Positions 47,201 through 60,382 of a DNA stretch of 64,000 nt are shown here, piece after piece. Numbering within the stretch: position 1 is the first letter of the stretch; each line of letters opens with the position of its first letter. The notes beneath the pieces are model-generated. The model was not told the DNA's origin. It did not search any database and saw only the letters and a program-made list of their open reading frames with translations. This DNA is from Acanthosoma haemorrhoidale (Eukaryota > Arthropoda > Insecta > Hemiptera > Acanthosomatidae), in the NCBI GenBank assembly GCA_930367205.1, contig OV884009.1:79257189-79321188 (forward strand), given 5' to 3'. The translations under genes and the position numbers were made by a program.

Positions 47201-50200
47201 AGAATAAGAATAACTGCAGCCAACAGGAGTTATTTTGGTCTACTCAAAAACTTACTCGAGAGTAATTTCTCGACTAGGATAAAAATCAGCCTGTATAAAA
47301 CACTGATGTACCCTGTGCTTACTTATGGGTAGTTATCAGCCACAGTCTTCACTCAGGCATCCTTGTGAAGGATAGACATAAGGCTCCATCAGTAAACGTG
47401 ACAGATGGAAGAGGAAGAACCAGTATGACCTCTACCATGGTAGAAATATACTGAAATTTACAAACTTGGAAAACAGAACCTTCAGGCTGGCCACTTTGTA
47501 AGATGCAAGATGGAATTCACTACAGGAAGAATGCAGGACCGGGCCAGTTGGGCAGATTTGATTACGAGTCATCATGCCATGATGACACATGATGAGATGA
47601 ATAGATACATATCTACATAAATATATTGCTGCTGATACTAGGTTAAGGTGGTATGCCCCCCAGTGCAATGATGAGGGCTTGGGACACTGACCAGCAGGGT
47701 GAAGCTTCAGGTTTCCCTATTCAGATTTTTACTCAGCTTGAATTGAATTGAATGAAAATCGTCCCTCAAAGATTTCAGGAAAATCTGCCAAACCTTTTAG
47801 ATTAATGTCTAGCAGCATCTTTCCAATTCCATTATCAGTAAAAAACATAGCCAGTCAACAAAAACTGAAAACATTCTAAACTCACATAAACATCCAGAAA
47901 CCACCGTTATTTGAAAATTTGTCAAAACAGATATGAGCAATTTTCAAAGGGTAGTGGTGGTGTAGGTCAGATAGCATAGGTCGTTCTTACTCATTGAAAC
48001 TTGCTACTGAATGCTACTTACTACTTCAGCAACTTAATAATAAAATTATTGTATTTTTAAAAAATAGTACTACTATCATAAAATTACCATTCATTTCTTC
48101 TTCTCCTTCTAATGGGTGAATTGCTACAGCAGACTTTAACTGACCTAAAATTTAATAAAATATTATAATCTCAAATTAACTTCTGGATAAAAACACAAGG
48201 CAAATGTTGACAAAAAAATATTTTTTTCTAATTTAAAAAAAAAATATTTTTTAGCTTAATAATAAATAATATATACTAATTCATTATCATTAAGTGTTTT
48301 TTGGAGCATCAATTTAAAGTATTTTTTTGGTGCTTGTGTGGTAAAATAATAAACTGTGATAACATATTTCTTAATTATGAAACTTTTTATTTATTTTACA
48401 ACTTACCAGGAGGTTGACATGAGGAATGAGAACCTCGTAAAATATTTTGCAAGAATTGCTTTGAATTACCATTGAACTGATTATGTGCAACACAAGCTTC
48501 TGTTTGTGGGTCCCATGCACAGTATGGATCCTGTATTCCAACACACTCTCTGAAAGACACATAAAATAGTTACTATAAACAAACAAAGTTCAATAATTAC
48601 ACCAGTACATTGAAACTGTTGGTTAATTCATGCTTCAGTTGCATTTTTTATAAATAAAGAATACTTTTTAGAGGAAATATTAATTTTCAATTAACTTCAA
48701 TATTTAATATCATTCAATTTCATTTCAAGAGTTTTTCAACTTTTTTATCTCCTCAAATGCTGAAAGATATCACCTGGATAAAACTTGCATAATTACAGCG
48801 ACTTATTCAGAAAAAAATCTGGTACTCTAGTTGATCCACCTGTGGACATCAAGTTACAAGACGATTTCCGACAGATTTTTTGAGCCAGGCAGATTCCTGT
48901 TGCTTCACGAGACATTTATGCCACTGATATCAATAAGAAAATAGAATCTGGATTCTATGGGCAAGTTCAAAATTTTCAATGGTCTGAAGCTTCAGAGATC
49001 TAAATGTTCCTTCCTTCTGAACAAAATCACTCACTTACTTACTCACTTAAAATACACTCAATCGACACAGCTGGATTGCACTGTCAAAGAAGCATATTGA
49101 TGCAGTATTAAAATCACCTCTGCCTTCTACTTCGGAAGGAATGCGTACTTTTCTAGGCAAAGTCACTTACTAACATGCTTTTATTCCAAAGTTATCAAGC
49201 ATTATTGCTACTCATAGAGAAATGCTTTCTTATTTAAAATTTAAGTGGACAAAAGAAGCCAAAAATAACCTGGATTACCTGAAAAAAGCGCTCATCTCTG
49301 ACAAAGTACTTATAACCCTAAATTTCAGTTACTTCTTGCAACCGATGCTAGACCTGTCTAGGAGTCTAGGAGCTGCATTGTCTCACATCATGCTAGACAG
49401 CTCAGAGCACCCAATTTCATATGCAATAAAAGCTCTTAATGCCAAAGAACGGTTCTATCCACAAATTGATTGAGAAGCTCTTTCTGTTGTCTGGATTGCT
49501 AAAAGATTTTTTCAATATCCTTATGCTCATAAGTTCACTCTATACAGATAACAAACCCATTTCTCATATATTTGCTCCTAGTGCTCATTTACTTCAGTTC
49601 ACACTCTCTTGTAATAATTATGCCAACTACCTATCAAACTTCAACTACGATATCAAGTAAAGCCCAGTGGTAAAAACTGCAATACTGACTTTCTTTCCAG
49701 AGCCGTCATAACCAACAACAATGAACTGCCTTCTTTTCAAGCCAACCAAGTTCACCCAGAAAACTCCACGGACGAATTTGTACATCAGTTCCGTCAATTA
49801 CCCCTCACTTCTAAGGAGATCGCGGAAGAAACTCGTCATGATCCATACTTGGTATTACTGTCTGCAATTTTTGAAGGTAGAGATCTTAAATCCCTTGGCT
49901 ACAAAGGAAGAGAAGCAGAATATTCCAGCTCTGATTGAGGCCTAATGCTTGGAGATGGGGTTGCAATTCCCCAAAAGTTTCATCAGGTACTCTAGGAAGA
50001 ACTCCATCTTGCCCACATAGGAGCATTTAAAGTGAAGGGTTTGGGTTAATCTCTCATTGATTGGCCATCCATTGATCATGACTGGGTGTTTACGCTCGGT
50101 AGTTTATTTTTATTTTTAATTAAATGTTAGTACCAGTCTATGGAATCTGCCTTTCCATTTAAAAAATTAATATTTTACTTCATTGATGATGCTAAGAAGT

Positions 50201-53200
50201 GATTTATTACTTTTAGTTAATGATAGTTTCTATGTTAATAAATATGAATTGTTTGATTAGGAGTTCACATATTCCTGTTTTGATTTGTGATTTCAATTGA
50301 GAGTAACCTTTTCTTTATTTTTTACTTTTAGTTTCGTTTGTTTAAGAATTTAATTATGTTAGTGTTATTTTTAAGTTCTATTACTATACTGTAATAAACA
50401 TTTGTTTTATTGATACGATTTTGGTTTAGATTTATATGTATTACAGCAACTATTCACTCAAAAGAATTGTTTGTATGTGTATAGGTGACTTATTTTTATC
50501 CATTCATACATATTATGCGAGTATGCCATTGATGAGCTATTGATATTTTAATCAAAATCTAGTATAAAGTACAATTGGCAGATTAATTTATGATGTTAAT
50601 GAACAATGCGAATGGTAACGTTTTAAGTTACGAGTTGAGGATCGTAAATAAAGGTTCAAAGTACCCGTCAACAAAGCGGCATCGGACCCGGTCTACCTAC
50701 GGTTTAGTCTCAAGAAAGGCCTTGCATACGATACAACCTCAATATTGTTGTGTTTTTACAACCTCAATATTTTTTTTTTTATCTGATTCTTCTCGCTGGG
50801 ATGAACACAACACTCGAGAAGATTTATCTATAGGATTTTCTTCTATAGGATCTATAGGAATTTCGAAGAGACTCACCAACCGAGATTGGGTTGCCGTACT
50901 TCACCGACATGGTATGTTTATTATACACCGATTAAAATTCTTGTTGTATTACACGTAACTGCCATTTACGACATAAGTAGAAATTTTCTACATCATTTGT
51001 TTCATTTTGGGTATGTTTTCAGGAAGAGTGGAAAGACTTTTTTTTTATTATTTTGATCATAGACAATTTTCGTAAAGATTAATTTGTTCACTTGTTTATT
51101 ATACTATGTTTATTATACAATAAATCTGAACCAACCTTTCATCTGGTATTTTAATGAATCAACCCTATCATGATACAAATCCTTGATCTCAGGTAAGGGG
51201 TAAGTATTGCATGAAAATAAGTTGACTGGTCGTTACAGGGTGCAGTTTTTGTGATCTTGTTGGCATTGTCAACACTGGGAATACACAAATGCTTTCTGGA
51301 AGAGAATTCATTTGGACCATTGCTTAGCACTTGAAAAGAACTTGCTGATAATCATTGATGCCTACTTCCAGTGGATGGATGATGGTTGCTGTCACAAACT
51401 CAACAACACAAGCCACCTCCGACATCCTCAAAACGGTATTTGCTTAGTTTGGTTTATTTTAAGTCGTTGTCTCTGACAATGGGCCCCAATTTTCTTCATA
51501 TTACTTCCTAGAATTCTTAAAGGATCAAGGGGTACACTTTCATCATACCACAACCGTGTACCATCCTTCCACCAATGACCAGGCTGAGCGTAGCATTCAA
51601 ACTCTAAAGAGGATGCTACAAATGTCAGAAGCCATAAGTAACGGCATCTAACACAATGTCAATAAATTTATTCTGCAATCTTCTTTTTCTAGGTAGAATA
51701 ATCCGATCCAGGACAGACCTTGTCAAGCCTGACATAAAAAGCAGAATAGCGGATAGGATACTAATAAACAAATCATCAAATTTTTGGGTCTTCTCAGCTG
51801 GAGATATGGCCATGTTTCGTTCCTACAGTGATAAAGGCGACAAATGTTTAACCAGGCATTTTTGTCACAAAGCTTGGAAACCTCCATTACAAAGTTGCTT
51901 TTAATGGGACTCGGTACAAGAGGCTCCAGGACGAAGTCATACCAAGATATAGCCTCTGGGATTAAGATATCAGTTCTCAGGTTGTAACTTGTAGCCACGT
52001 TTTCCATAAAATAATGTTTCTTAATATTATTTATTATACATACATATTATATATATAATAGCTGGCATCTGACAGAAATCTTCAAAAATTACAAAGGAGA
52101 AGAAGTAGATCTTTCACCACCTGGATAAGGACTATAAGGATGCTGAATTGGCGAATAAGACCTGAATAGAGTTCAAGGCTGTAGAAGAAGAACAAGACAA
52201 CTAGAGGAAACTTATTAAAGCCCTTTGCTCCTCTGGGGAGCTATAAGAACTAATAAAAATAAACACTGTAAAATTATATAGTTGTTCTATTAATAAATAA
52301 CATTTTCACCTGCATGTTGGGATTGTAGAACAGCGGTAGAGAGGAATAGAATGAATAACTTCATTGGTTATGATCAATAATTTAGGTACATCATTTTCAT
52401 GTCTAACCACAGTTAAGGATTTTATTGCAGAATTAGAGTTGCTTATTTGGATTTCTTCAGTAAATAAGGCAGCCCCAGGTTTTCCCATGCCACGATTAAC
52501 AGCTTTGATAATGCGACCATCATCTAGTACAAATTGGATAATCTAATTATAATGAAAATAATAAAAAAATGGAAAGAATTAAATAGTTCCATCAATGTCA
52601 CAACAGCTACAAAAATATTTTAGTTAATTCTACATTAATCAACAAAAGCCAAAATATAGGGCATTGAAGAAAAACGAAAGTAATAAAAAAATAATTTACA
52701 TTAAAAACCTGTTTTAAACAATAAATATAAATTTTCTTTACCTGTTCCTATGAAAAGTACATCCATTGCTTGACCAGTTAGTGTTTTAACCTGAGGATCA
52801 ACAGCAATTGCAGTGAAGCGATTCCTGAGAAAAGTATTTATTGGTAGATAATACATATAAATATCACAAGAACATATCAGCAAAAGAGTAAGTATTAATA
52901 TACATGCATGCATCTTTTAAAGGTTTTCTTTTTCTTTCTATTTTGGAATCCTGTAAGGCTCATAACCAGATTTTCAAAATGTTTTAACCCTTGTGCCCAT
53001 CTGTTTGTATTGGTCTCTGTGAGACCTCTGTTAGATGCATGAAATTTTACATGGAGGTCCATTTTATATTTTTAAACTGACCACCAAGTCATTAACATGA
53101 ATGTTCACAATTTTAGCTCAACCAGTGTTTTTTTAGAGGTATGATATTTTTCATGGCAGTTTCATTTAATAACACCAATGATGCTAAAAAAAACCGACCA

Positions 53201-56200
53201 TTGAAAAATAATCAAGGATCATTAATAAATTAATTAGTAGCAATAAAATTAATATTTGTCTATTATTTTGAGTAGTATCAAAGTAAACATCTTGATTAAT
53301 AATATGTGCATATTTTATGCAGTAAAAGGAGCAACCCACTGAAAAGATTATATTCCTGTTTATAATCATTTTTAAAAAATAACTCGCAGGGGTTAAGAAA
53401 AAAAAAAAAAATGTAATGCGCAATAAGGGCTAAATTGCACTATAATTAAGTTGTTAAAACTGTCCTCATAAGAGTATTTACAATTTTTTGCACAAGTGTC
53501 AATTTTTTGTAATTGAAAAATAAATACTTTCCGATTATGTTGTATAGAGTATCAACATCCCAATTAACAATATGTATTATATATTGAGGCTTCAGTGGAT
53601 TATTATTAAAAAAAGTTACTAAAAATGTTAAATCAAATCTTTTCCACTACTGGAACAAAACCCTTAATGGTGTGATAGATCACACGACTTAAATTTTCAT
53701 TTTGGAATATACAACTTCAACGAGCTTTTAACTACAAGCTTTTTTGGATGAAACACTTTAGGACTCAACCAAAAATATTTGGAAGGGCATGGCAATACAA
53801 CAATAAATATAATAAACACATACAATGTCACATTTGACATCCCTAACAGATCATTAACAGAAGGAGTACTCCAGAAGTAATATTAAGTCCTTTTCAGTTG
53901 CTATGCTGCTACATGATATTGGAGCTGATTTCAAGACTAAAGGTTGTTTAGGATATAGATGGAATGCAAAATTTCCTGATTTTTCTCCTTCAGAATGAAA
54001 TGCATTGTCAATGGTTAGATAACAGTTTTATCTAATTGGCAATCCCCAAAAAACAATTATCCCAAACTAGGCTCTTGGACACAAAAAGGAAAGAAAATGA
54101 AATCTAAAGAATCAAATTAAAAAAAAAAAAAGATAACAAAATAACTTAACAAGCTTGTTGCAACTTATCATCAAAGGTAATATGGAAATATGACAAAAAA
54201 ATTGCCACATGATGTTTTCAGGGATGAAGACTACAGCAGTAGTTCAACTGTACTTAACACGACCAAACTGATTAGGTGTTAATAGAACAAAAATAAGTAT
54301 TATATGGTGGTCACCAATCTTTTGTAAGGATAGGAACCAGATGAAGAAGTATTGTAATAAGGGATTTTATAGTAAAACATTTGTATTTTTTTGGTAAAGC
54401 ATTGTTAGTGATTGATAATTTTATTGTAAAATATTTATATATTTTTTTGATAAAGTATTTTTATTTAGACTCCATGTACCTTGTGTTCATTTGAATCATA
54501 TGAACACATAACAATATGCTTATGTAAAAGAAGCTTAAAAATATTTTTCAAATTAATCTATGAATTGCTAGATTATGTAGTTACCTCAGGCTTACTCTTA
54601 TGAGCAAGGGTTGGGAAAAAGAGGGAACTGCTTCATCCATTAAAGTATGTGCTTTTGCAAAGTTTACAGAAACATCTGGAAGTGTGCGACTATCATTTAC
54701 ACAAACACCTGGCTTTGGTTGGGGTACCTTTAATTAAATAAACATTATTGAAACATTTAAAATTACATAAGATATAAATTACAATCATTATTAATTACTT
54801 AATCAATAATTACCTAAAATTAATTAATTCATACCTTTGTAGGGGGAACTGGTAACCAATTGGAGTTCATGTTTGATTGTTCTTTAAATGGACCATCAAA
54901 TGTCTTCATGACATCATCAAGAGTAAAAGCACAGATTGCTGAACCACCTATTGAGTTAGCTGGAGTTGTAAAGGCTCCGTAGATGACCTTTGTAGCCATT
55001 GAATCATAAACACCTTCAACAATATCACTTGTCGACTCTAAAATTTAATATAAGCATTTGTGAGTTTAAAACATAATTACAGGAATATTATATAACTTTT
55101 TATTCTGAAATGGTTTACTTCTGCAGAACAGAAAAATACCTTTAAATTATAAAAAACAATTATTAACTAGTTTTTTTTGGAAACAATTTTAAATAAATGA
55201 ATCCAGTACCATATAAAATTGTTTAAAATATATTTATGGTAGAGTGTTTTATTAATGTGGTAGAGGTAACATAATACTGTACCAACTTCACTTATACATG
55301 CATAATATCAATTATGCTGACTAATTGTTAGTTCACCTATATTAAAATATTAAATTGTAGATTACCAATCACCACCCCTCTTGGATTGAGAAATTGAAAC
55401 AATTATTAAAATCAACTTACGTATTTCATTGAAGTAAAATGGATAATCTCCAGGCATTGAACAGTTTAATCTAGCTTTAATGAATGAAGTCCAGCGATCA
55501 CCAAATTGATGAGGACCTCCTTTGTCTTGCTTACAAACTCTTGCAACTCTGGAATAAATCACCTGAAATACAAGATTTCACAATTAATTTAAAAAAGGTA
55601 ATCCAAAGTATATGTGGGTGTATGTATACATACACCCACACATACCATATAAACACACACACCATATAAATACCTACTAACATACACACACCTATTTGAC
55701 TGATAGGATTATTTATTTTTAAAATTCACTGAGTTGTAATAACCAAATGAAAATTATTTTTTTTATTTTTTGTTCTTCATTTTTAGTATGGGGTATTTGA
55801 CTTACATCATTCCATCGGTGCTGCACAAAAAATTAATCTCTATTTTTATCTTGTAAGTAAACTAAACTATAATCCAAACCAATTTAAAAATAATTCCGAA
55901 TTAACCACTAAATTTTACCCCAAAATATAAGGTCAATCCATATGTTTGTCATTTAAAATTAAAACTGAATTGTGGGAACTATTGAAGATTTAAATGTGTC
56001 TGCCTCTTCAGTGTCACATGCATACTGCATTAAACAAACAAAAAGACATATTAAAAATTGATTTTACTGTCAAATATGTTACTAATTACATGCTAGTCAT
56101 ACCAGTCTTTGTTTTATATCCCTACCAATGGGAATTGTTTTTTATCCATGAAAATTGTAAACAAATGCATTGAAATGTTAAACAAACCTTTCCACAATTG

Positions 56201-59200
56201 ATGTATTCAACAGCTGGTTCTCGAAAGAAAAATAACACATAGCTACCATAATCCATTGAACTAACAAAGTTAGGGTCTGTAATAAAAAATACAAATATGA
56301 AGCATAAAAAAAATATATAACATTTAATTCCATTGCTAATATAATATGCTGTTCATGCAAGTTTTAGAAAAGGCAGGAAAAAATACATAACATAGTTGAA
56401 TAAGAACAATACTATGATAGTTGAAATCATCATGTTGTAAAACAGAAAATATAATTTCATATATTATACAGAGCAACACCTTAGTAATAAAAATAAAATT
56501 GATGCTGCCCAATTGCATTTTGAGTTGCACCCTAGTGCACAGTATACTTCATCAGTGCATAGGCACATTTAAAAATTTTAAATAAACAAATAAAACAAAA
56601 ATGTTTTGAAGGTTAAATATTCTAAATTGGAAGAATTGTTGTTCATTCAGCTGTTTATTCCCCAATTTTGTTTTAATTTATCAATTTAAATTGGCAGTTT
56701 ACAGTTATTTGATTAGGTTCCCACTTGGCATCTATATTTTAGTTTAGATACATATGTATGTAGTTAATATATATAACCAAAATAGAAGAAATATATATAT
56801 ATATTATATCCAGCTGCTATTAAGAAACAAAAAATTGCCCTAAGTTTATCAAACATTGAAGAGATAAGGGGAAAAAACAGTTAAACAGAAAAGAAATGTT
56901 TGAATGCTTCAAAACTTTTGCATGAATGTTATAAATTTCCATACAAATGATATTTAATTATATTTAGAGTATGGACACCACATGCAGATGTACACACAAT
57001 AATTAAATTTAAATTCTGGATATGTATGGGTATATATTCTTACCATTCAGCTGTTTAAGATCTGATCTTTCTGTTCTCAAAGGTTCTCTGTAAATTAGAG
57101 GGTCAACACCTCCAAAATCAGCTACTGTAGCAACATAAAACTGACCATCTAAAAAAAAAAAAAAAAATCTGTTATACAAATTTCTTGTCGCTCAAAAATG
57201 TTATATCAGGAATGGATTAAAATATAAAAGTACGCCATTATGGTGAGTCGAAATTCTCTATTTGTAATTAGAATATTTAAGTATAACCATAAAAATTCTA
57301 TTACTTGTTTACCAGTTTCATGATTTTTGGGAAACCCCAACTTTTCTTATTAATCTTCTGAAATCTTGAGTGTGGCTATAAAACCATAATAAGGTTGAGA
57401 TGTAACAGGAGCTTAGTGTTGATGACCCTTCTGATATCCAGTATGGTACTGAATACCAACTATGGTGGCAATATCCACTATACTAATTTATTCATTAGAT
57501 GTTTAGTTGCCAATTTTATTTAATTTTGCAAAAAAAACGTGCATACAGAACTTTGAAATTTGAATAAATATTTCAGAACAAGAAAATTTATTGCAACAAT
57601 ATATGTTGATCTAAATGTGTTGTATTATCATAAAGAACAGGATAATTTTTAATTACTAAACTATTACCAGTATATACTGCAGTACTGTTATGATTAGGAT
57701 CATAGGGACACCACCCTAAACCTTCAGTTTCTTTAATACTTTTGTATTCTTTATCCTCCTGAAATAAATTAAATATAGATGAACTAAAATCATAATATTG
57801 AAACAAGTTATAATGATAAACATCATTAATTACTATAATAGATTCAAATATAAAAGCAGGTCTTAATGAATTGTTATGTAACTTGCATTGTATGTGGGTA
57901 CAGGTAGAAAAATCACACAAATAAATTATGTAATAATTTTTGAACTGAAAGAGTAACTTTTTGTGTGTGTTTAGAAATATGAACTTTGCAGCATGAAAAG
58001 TGTTTCAATATGCTGTGGCAGTATGTGATTTTTTAATTAACTAACAACCCATCTCCTCCCCAACATCAAAAAACTTATGTAAAAAAAAATCTATTTAACT
58101 AATTCATACTATTTAATGATAAAATAAATAGAATTATTTTTGTTTTAAAATAATTGAGACTGTTTTCAAAATTCCTAATGCATTTTAATAAAGTATGTTT
58201 CATTTCAGTTAGTTTATTTTAATTAATTAGTTGCTTTTTTTTTTAGCAATCCTAATGTATTTTGAAGCACTTGATATAATTTTAACAGCATGGATGTGAG
58301 GTTGTCACACTTGTGGAGGGTTCGTTTTATGCATACTGTCAATACTAAAGAACTACTGAATTATTTATAATTTGGACAAATAATGTATTTAAAAAAATTG
58401 TTTACACATACCCCATATTTCAAGGTTCTGCATAGAGGTTTATGTGCATTTGTTCCACATATAAAAATATGGTCTTCATCAATTCTTGCACCAACTCTGA
58501 TATAATTATGGCAGTCCTCCTGAACAATAAAGCAACAAATTATACAATATTAATATGTATTTAAAAAAAATTGCGTTAATTTACCAATGAAAAATTGCCT
58601 CAAAAGTCACAATTTTTTGTTTTCAGGACAAATAGAAAAATAAAAACCAATATACAACTAGAGAAACATTACAAGGAAACTGACGTTATCGAAAAATGAT
58701 ACAACCAATCATAAATTTCAAAAATTCCACATCTTTTACTTTTCTGAGTCACGTTTATATATTATTAGTTAATATTAGTGAGACTATAAACCTAATAATA
58801 CAAACGGGAATGCCCTCTTATTAGAGGGTAAATTAAAAGTATGAATACATTATTGTTTTATTCTACTCTTATGGTGTCAATAACTGAAGTAATAAAGTAA
58901 TCAATAAAATATATTTTTTCTCATGGCCAATGTTTTATAATCAGTGTCAGGATTTAAAAAAAAAAATGAAAAATGAACTCTATTCTGGGACAATAAACCA
59001 CTAAGAATAAAACAAAGGAATACAAATAGTAGGGCTTTCTGGCCTAGAGAAACACAATCATCAGAAAACAAGATTCGTTAAATTAAAAATGTAGAGGCTG
59101 AAAGAGTGATTTACACAAGGATGATAAGGTTAAGGAAAGATCCAAGGAAATATTTATATCATGAAGACAACACACCTGCCGAGTGCTGGGTGGAGTCACT

Positions 59201-60382
59201 TGCTCTGTTACTGGGTGAGCGGATAGGACACACTCCTACCCACTGCCACTACCAATATTGACCGTGATCACATTAGCCGAGGACTCAGTCGAAGGCACTA
59301 TTTTGGCCCAGCACTCAGAAGTTGTAAGTTCACTGTGAGTAACAGTGCAACATTTGAAAATATGGTGAAAAATGGATCATGAAGATAACTTAAGAGTTAA
59401 CAGTTTTGTCTGCCCTCGAGATGGCTCTCTCCAAACACCATTGGAAAATCATTACAGAGGATGCATGCAGTTGGGGGGGGGGGGGGGTCTACATGAAAAG
59501 TAGATGGCGAAAAAATTTAAACCGTGAAATTTGAATGTGTTAGAACCTGTAGTTATTTTTTAGTTTTTCATCTTTTTACAGTTATATTCTATAAAGCATA
59601 CCTCTGATTTGCCTTTGAGGTAACATAATTCTTTATGAGCACCAGAAGGAGGCCAGTAAATTCTCTGAAACAAATTTAATAAATTAGTTTGTACAACTCA
59701 TCATTTGCACATTTTTTTAATTGTAATTTAAAGTACCTACATGTGCTTTGTTTTCACCTAAATTCTTTGTGCTTATGTTATATACAACATCCCTGGAAAA
59801 AAAGGAAGCACAAGTAAAATTAAAAATATATTCAATTTAAAAGAAACAATTCTGTTTGTAAGACCTTAATTTAATTTGAGCATTGAATGAGATGGTCTAT
59901 AATAATAAAGTATCAATATTTATATAATACCTTGATCCAACAAGAAAGGAATGTCGATCCTTGTAAAGTAACTTGAAATAATCAACAAATGAATCATTTC
60001 CTGGAAATCTTTCTACCTGATCTTCTTCTGCAAATATAAGAAGAGTACAGAATTTAATACATCATTAATGCAAAGGTTATTATTTGTCTTTGACTCATAC
60101 ACTCATTTCTTTAGACTGATTGAAAGCAATACACTTTCAGAGTCCACTTTACATCTAAAGTCCGATATATGTATATATATAAGATATATACATAATTATT
60201 ACGATTCTCTTGGAATTAAATGCTTATTTCAATGAACAGGTAAATTTCTGTTTTGGTTATAAATATAATGGATATACATAAAACTTACTGTAAGTAGTGT
60301 GCATTCTTGGGTCTGGGTTTTGAATCCAACCATTTGCCCAGCTTACGGAGAAGATAATTGTATAAATTAGGCAGTACATCAT
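44129..60382 (-). CDS. Sema1a: Semaphorin-1A, complete, 18 coding exons
   Basis: This is a transmembrane class 1 semaphorin, a neuronal surface guidance cue that signals through plexin A and can also act as a receptor. I joined the exons by hand at GT-AG sites: 60382-60289, 60027-59931, 59792-59741, 59664-59602, 58519-58412, 57758-57668, 57148-57044, 56276-56188, 55562-55421, 55037-54835, 54727-54585, 52824-52742, 52523-52310, 48549-48407, 48144-48088, 46981-46913, 46578-46395 and 44291-44129. They total 2100 nt, or 699 codons plus stop, with no frame conflict. The order is signal peptide, sema domain, PSI domain, Cys-rich juxtamembrane segment, one membrane helix and a short cytoplasmic tail. 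Diagnostic motifs include [44 protein letters not shown] and the tail end LQKVKKTYI. The start is the first of two adjacent ATGs; the second is also possible. An AG acceptor near 60413 suggests a 5' UTR intron. Confidence 0.96.
46395..46578 (-). CDS. Sema1a: Sema-1a exon 17: transmembrane segment
   Basis: After a short polar stretch ([10 protein letters not shown]) a helix of about 22 hydrophobic residues follows, [20 protein letters not shown], then Cys-Ser-Arg-His at the inner face. This makes the protein single-pass, separating class 1a from secreted class 2 semaphorins. The exon ends in phase 2 with AG, which is completed by T in exon 18. Confidence 0.93.
47201..47720 (+). pseudogene. Non-LTR retrotransposon RT thumb scrap in a Sema-1a intron
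   Basis: The plus strand reads [20 protein letters not shown] then [20 protein letters not shown], the conserved thumb segment after the RT domain in RTE/BovB- and Jockey-like elements. Degenerate coding continues for about 0.4 kb. It is antisense to Sema-1a, between exons 16 and 15. Confidence 0.75.
48407..48549 (-). CDS. Sema1a: Sema-1a exon 14: PSI domain
   Basis: The exon starts [15 protein letters not shown], the hallmark of the plexin-semaphorin-integrin (PSI) cysteine knot that follows the sema domain. More cysteines occur at EACVA and SSCQPP. The preceding intron is about 3.8 kb, the longest between two adjacent exons with clear Sema-1a homology, and contains the broken Ty3/gypsy-like element described separately. 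Confidence 0.93.
48840..51990 (+). mobile_element. Degenerate Ty3/gypsy pol with a nested insertion, in a Sema-1a intron
   Basis: Fragments appear in pol order over several frames: RT end ([19 protein letters not shown] near 48980), connection and RNase H ([64 protein letters not shown]), integrase zinc region ([13 protein letters not shown] near 50010), integrase core from 51280 ([60 protein letters not shown]) and tail ([24 protein letters not shown]). About 1.1 kb of unrelated DNA separates the zinc region from the core. No LTRs were recognised. It lies antisense in the intron between Sema-1a exons 14 and 13. Confidence 0.88.
50110..51180. other. Insertion splitting the intronic gypsy element
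   Basis: This stretch interrupts the integrase between its zinc region and catalytic core. It is AT-rich except for 50600-50900, which has CpGs and an open frame without recognisable domains. No TIRs or target duplication were evident. Confidence 0.45.
52310..60027 (-). CDS. Sema1a: Sema-1a exons 2-13: sema domain
   Basis: Twelve exons encode the seven-bladed sema propeller, about residues 32-494. Family landmarks appear in the expected order: [14 protein letters not shown], the Cys-containing [26 protein letters not shown], a CPYDP motif, the TVADF block, [27 protein letters not shown] and [20 protein letters not shown]. Exon 13 uses an internal acceptor (TGTACTAG) so that [10 protein letters not shown] follows FIGT in frame. 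Introns range from about 0.1 to 1.8 kb. Confidence 0.93.
53535..53700 (+). repeat. TATCAAATTAAA-family dispersed repeat (copy in Sema-1a intron)
   Basis: TTGTATAGAGTATCAACATC, then AACAATATGTATTATATATTGAGG. It aligns with copies near 9838, 15161, 15940 and 61405, sharing an AATAAATACTTTC upstream block, the GTATAGGGTATCAAATTAAA core and a CTGATTA..AATATGT block. Confidence 0.55.
55613..55640. repeat. Perfect 28-bp palindrome in a Sema-1a intron
   Basis: TGTGGGTGTATGTA is followed at once by its exact complement TACATACACCCACA. A TG/CA-rich microsatellite-like tract with CACACACA runs follows on the right. It lies 50 bases from the acceptor of exon 9. Confidence 0.95.
59473..59487 (+). repeat. 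G15 homopolymer
   Basis: Fifteen consecutive guanines inside the Sema-1a intron between exons 5 and 4, next to a GC-richer patch (59170-59350) that may be old mobile DNA. Confidence 0.9.
60289..60382 (-). CDS. Sema1a: Sema-1a exon 1: start and signal peptide
   Basis: The exon encodes 31 codons plus one base and begins [19 protein letters not shown]. The hydrophobic stretch at residues 3-15 followed by small residues reads as a cleavable signal peptide. The donor is GTAAGT. Upstream on the minus strand TTCCAG ends at 60413, a good acceptor about 30 nt before the ATG, so transcription probably starts at a non-coding exon farther right. Confidence 0.9.

Noticed and set aside
53810..54110. Possible mariner transposase end (KFPDFSPSE)
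   Set aside because: Only a short loose match to the SPDLxPxD block, without the other catalytic blocks or TIRs.
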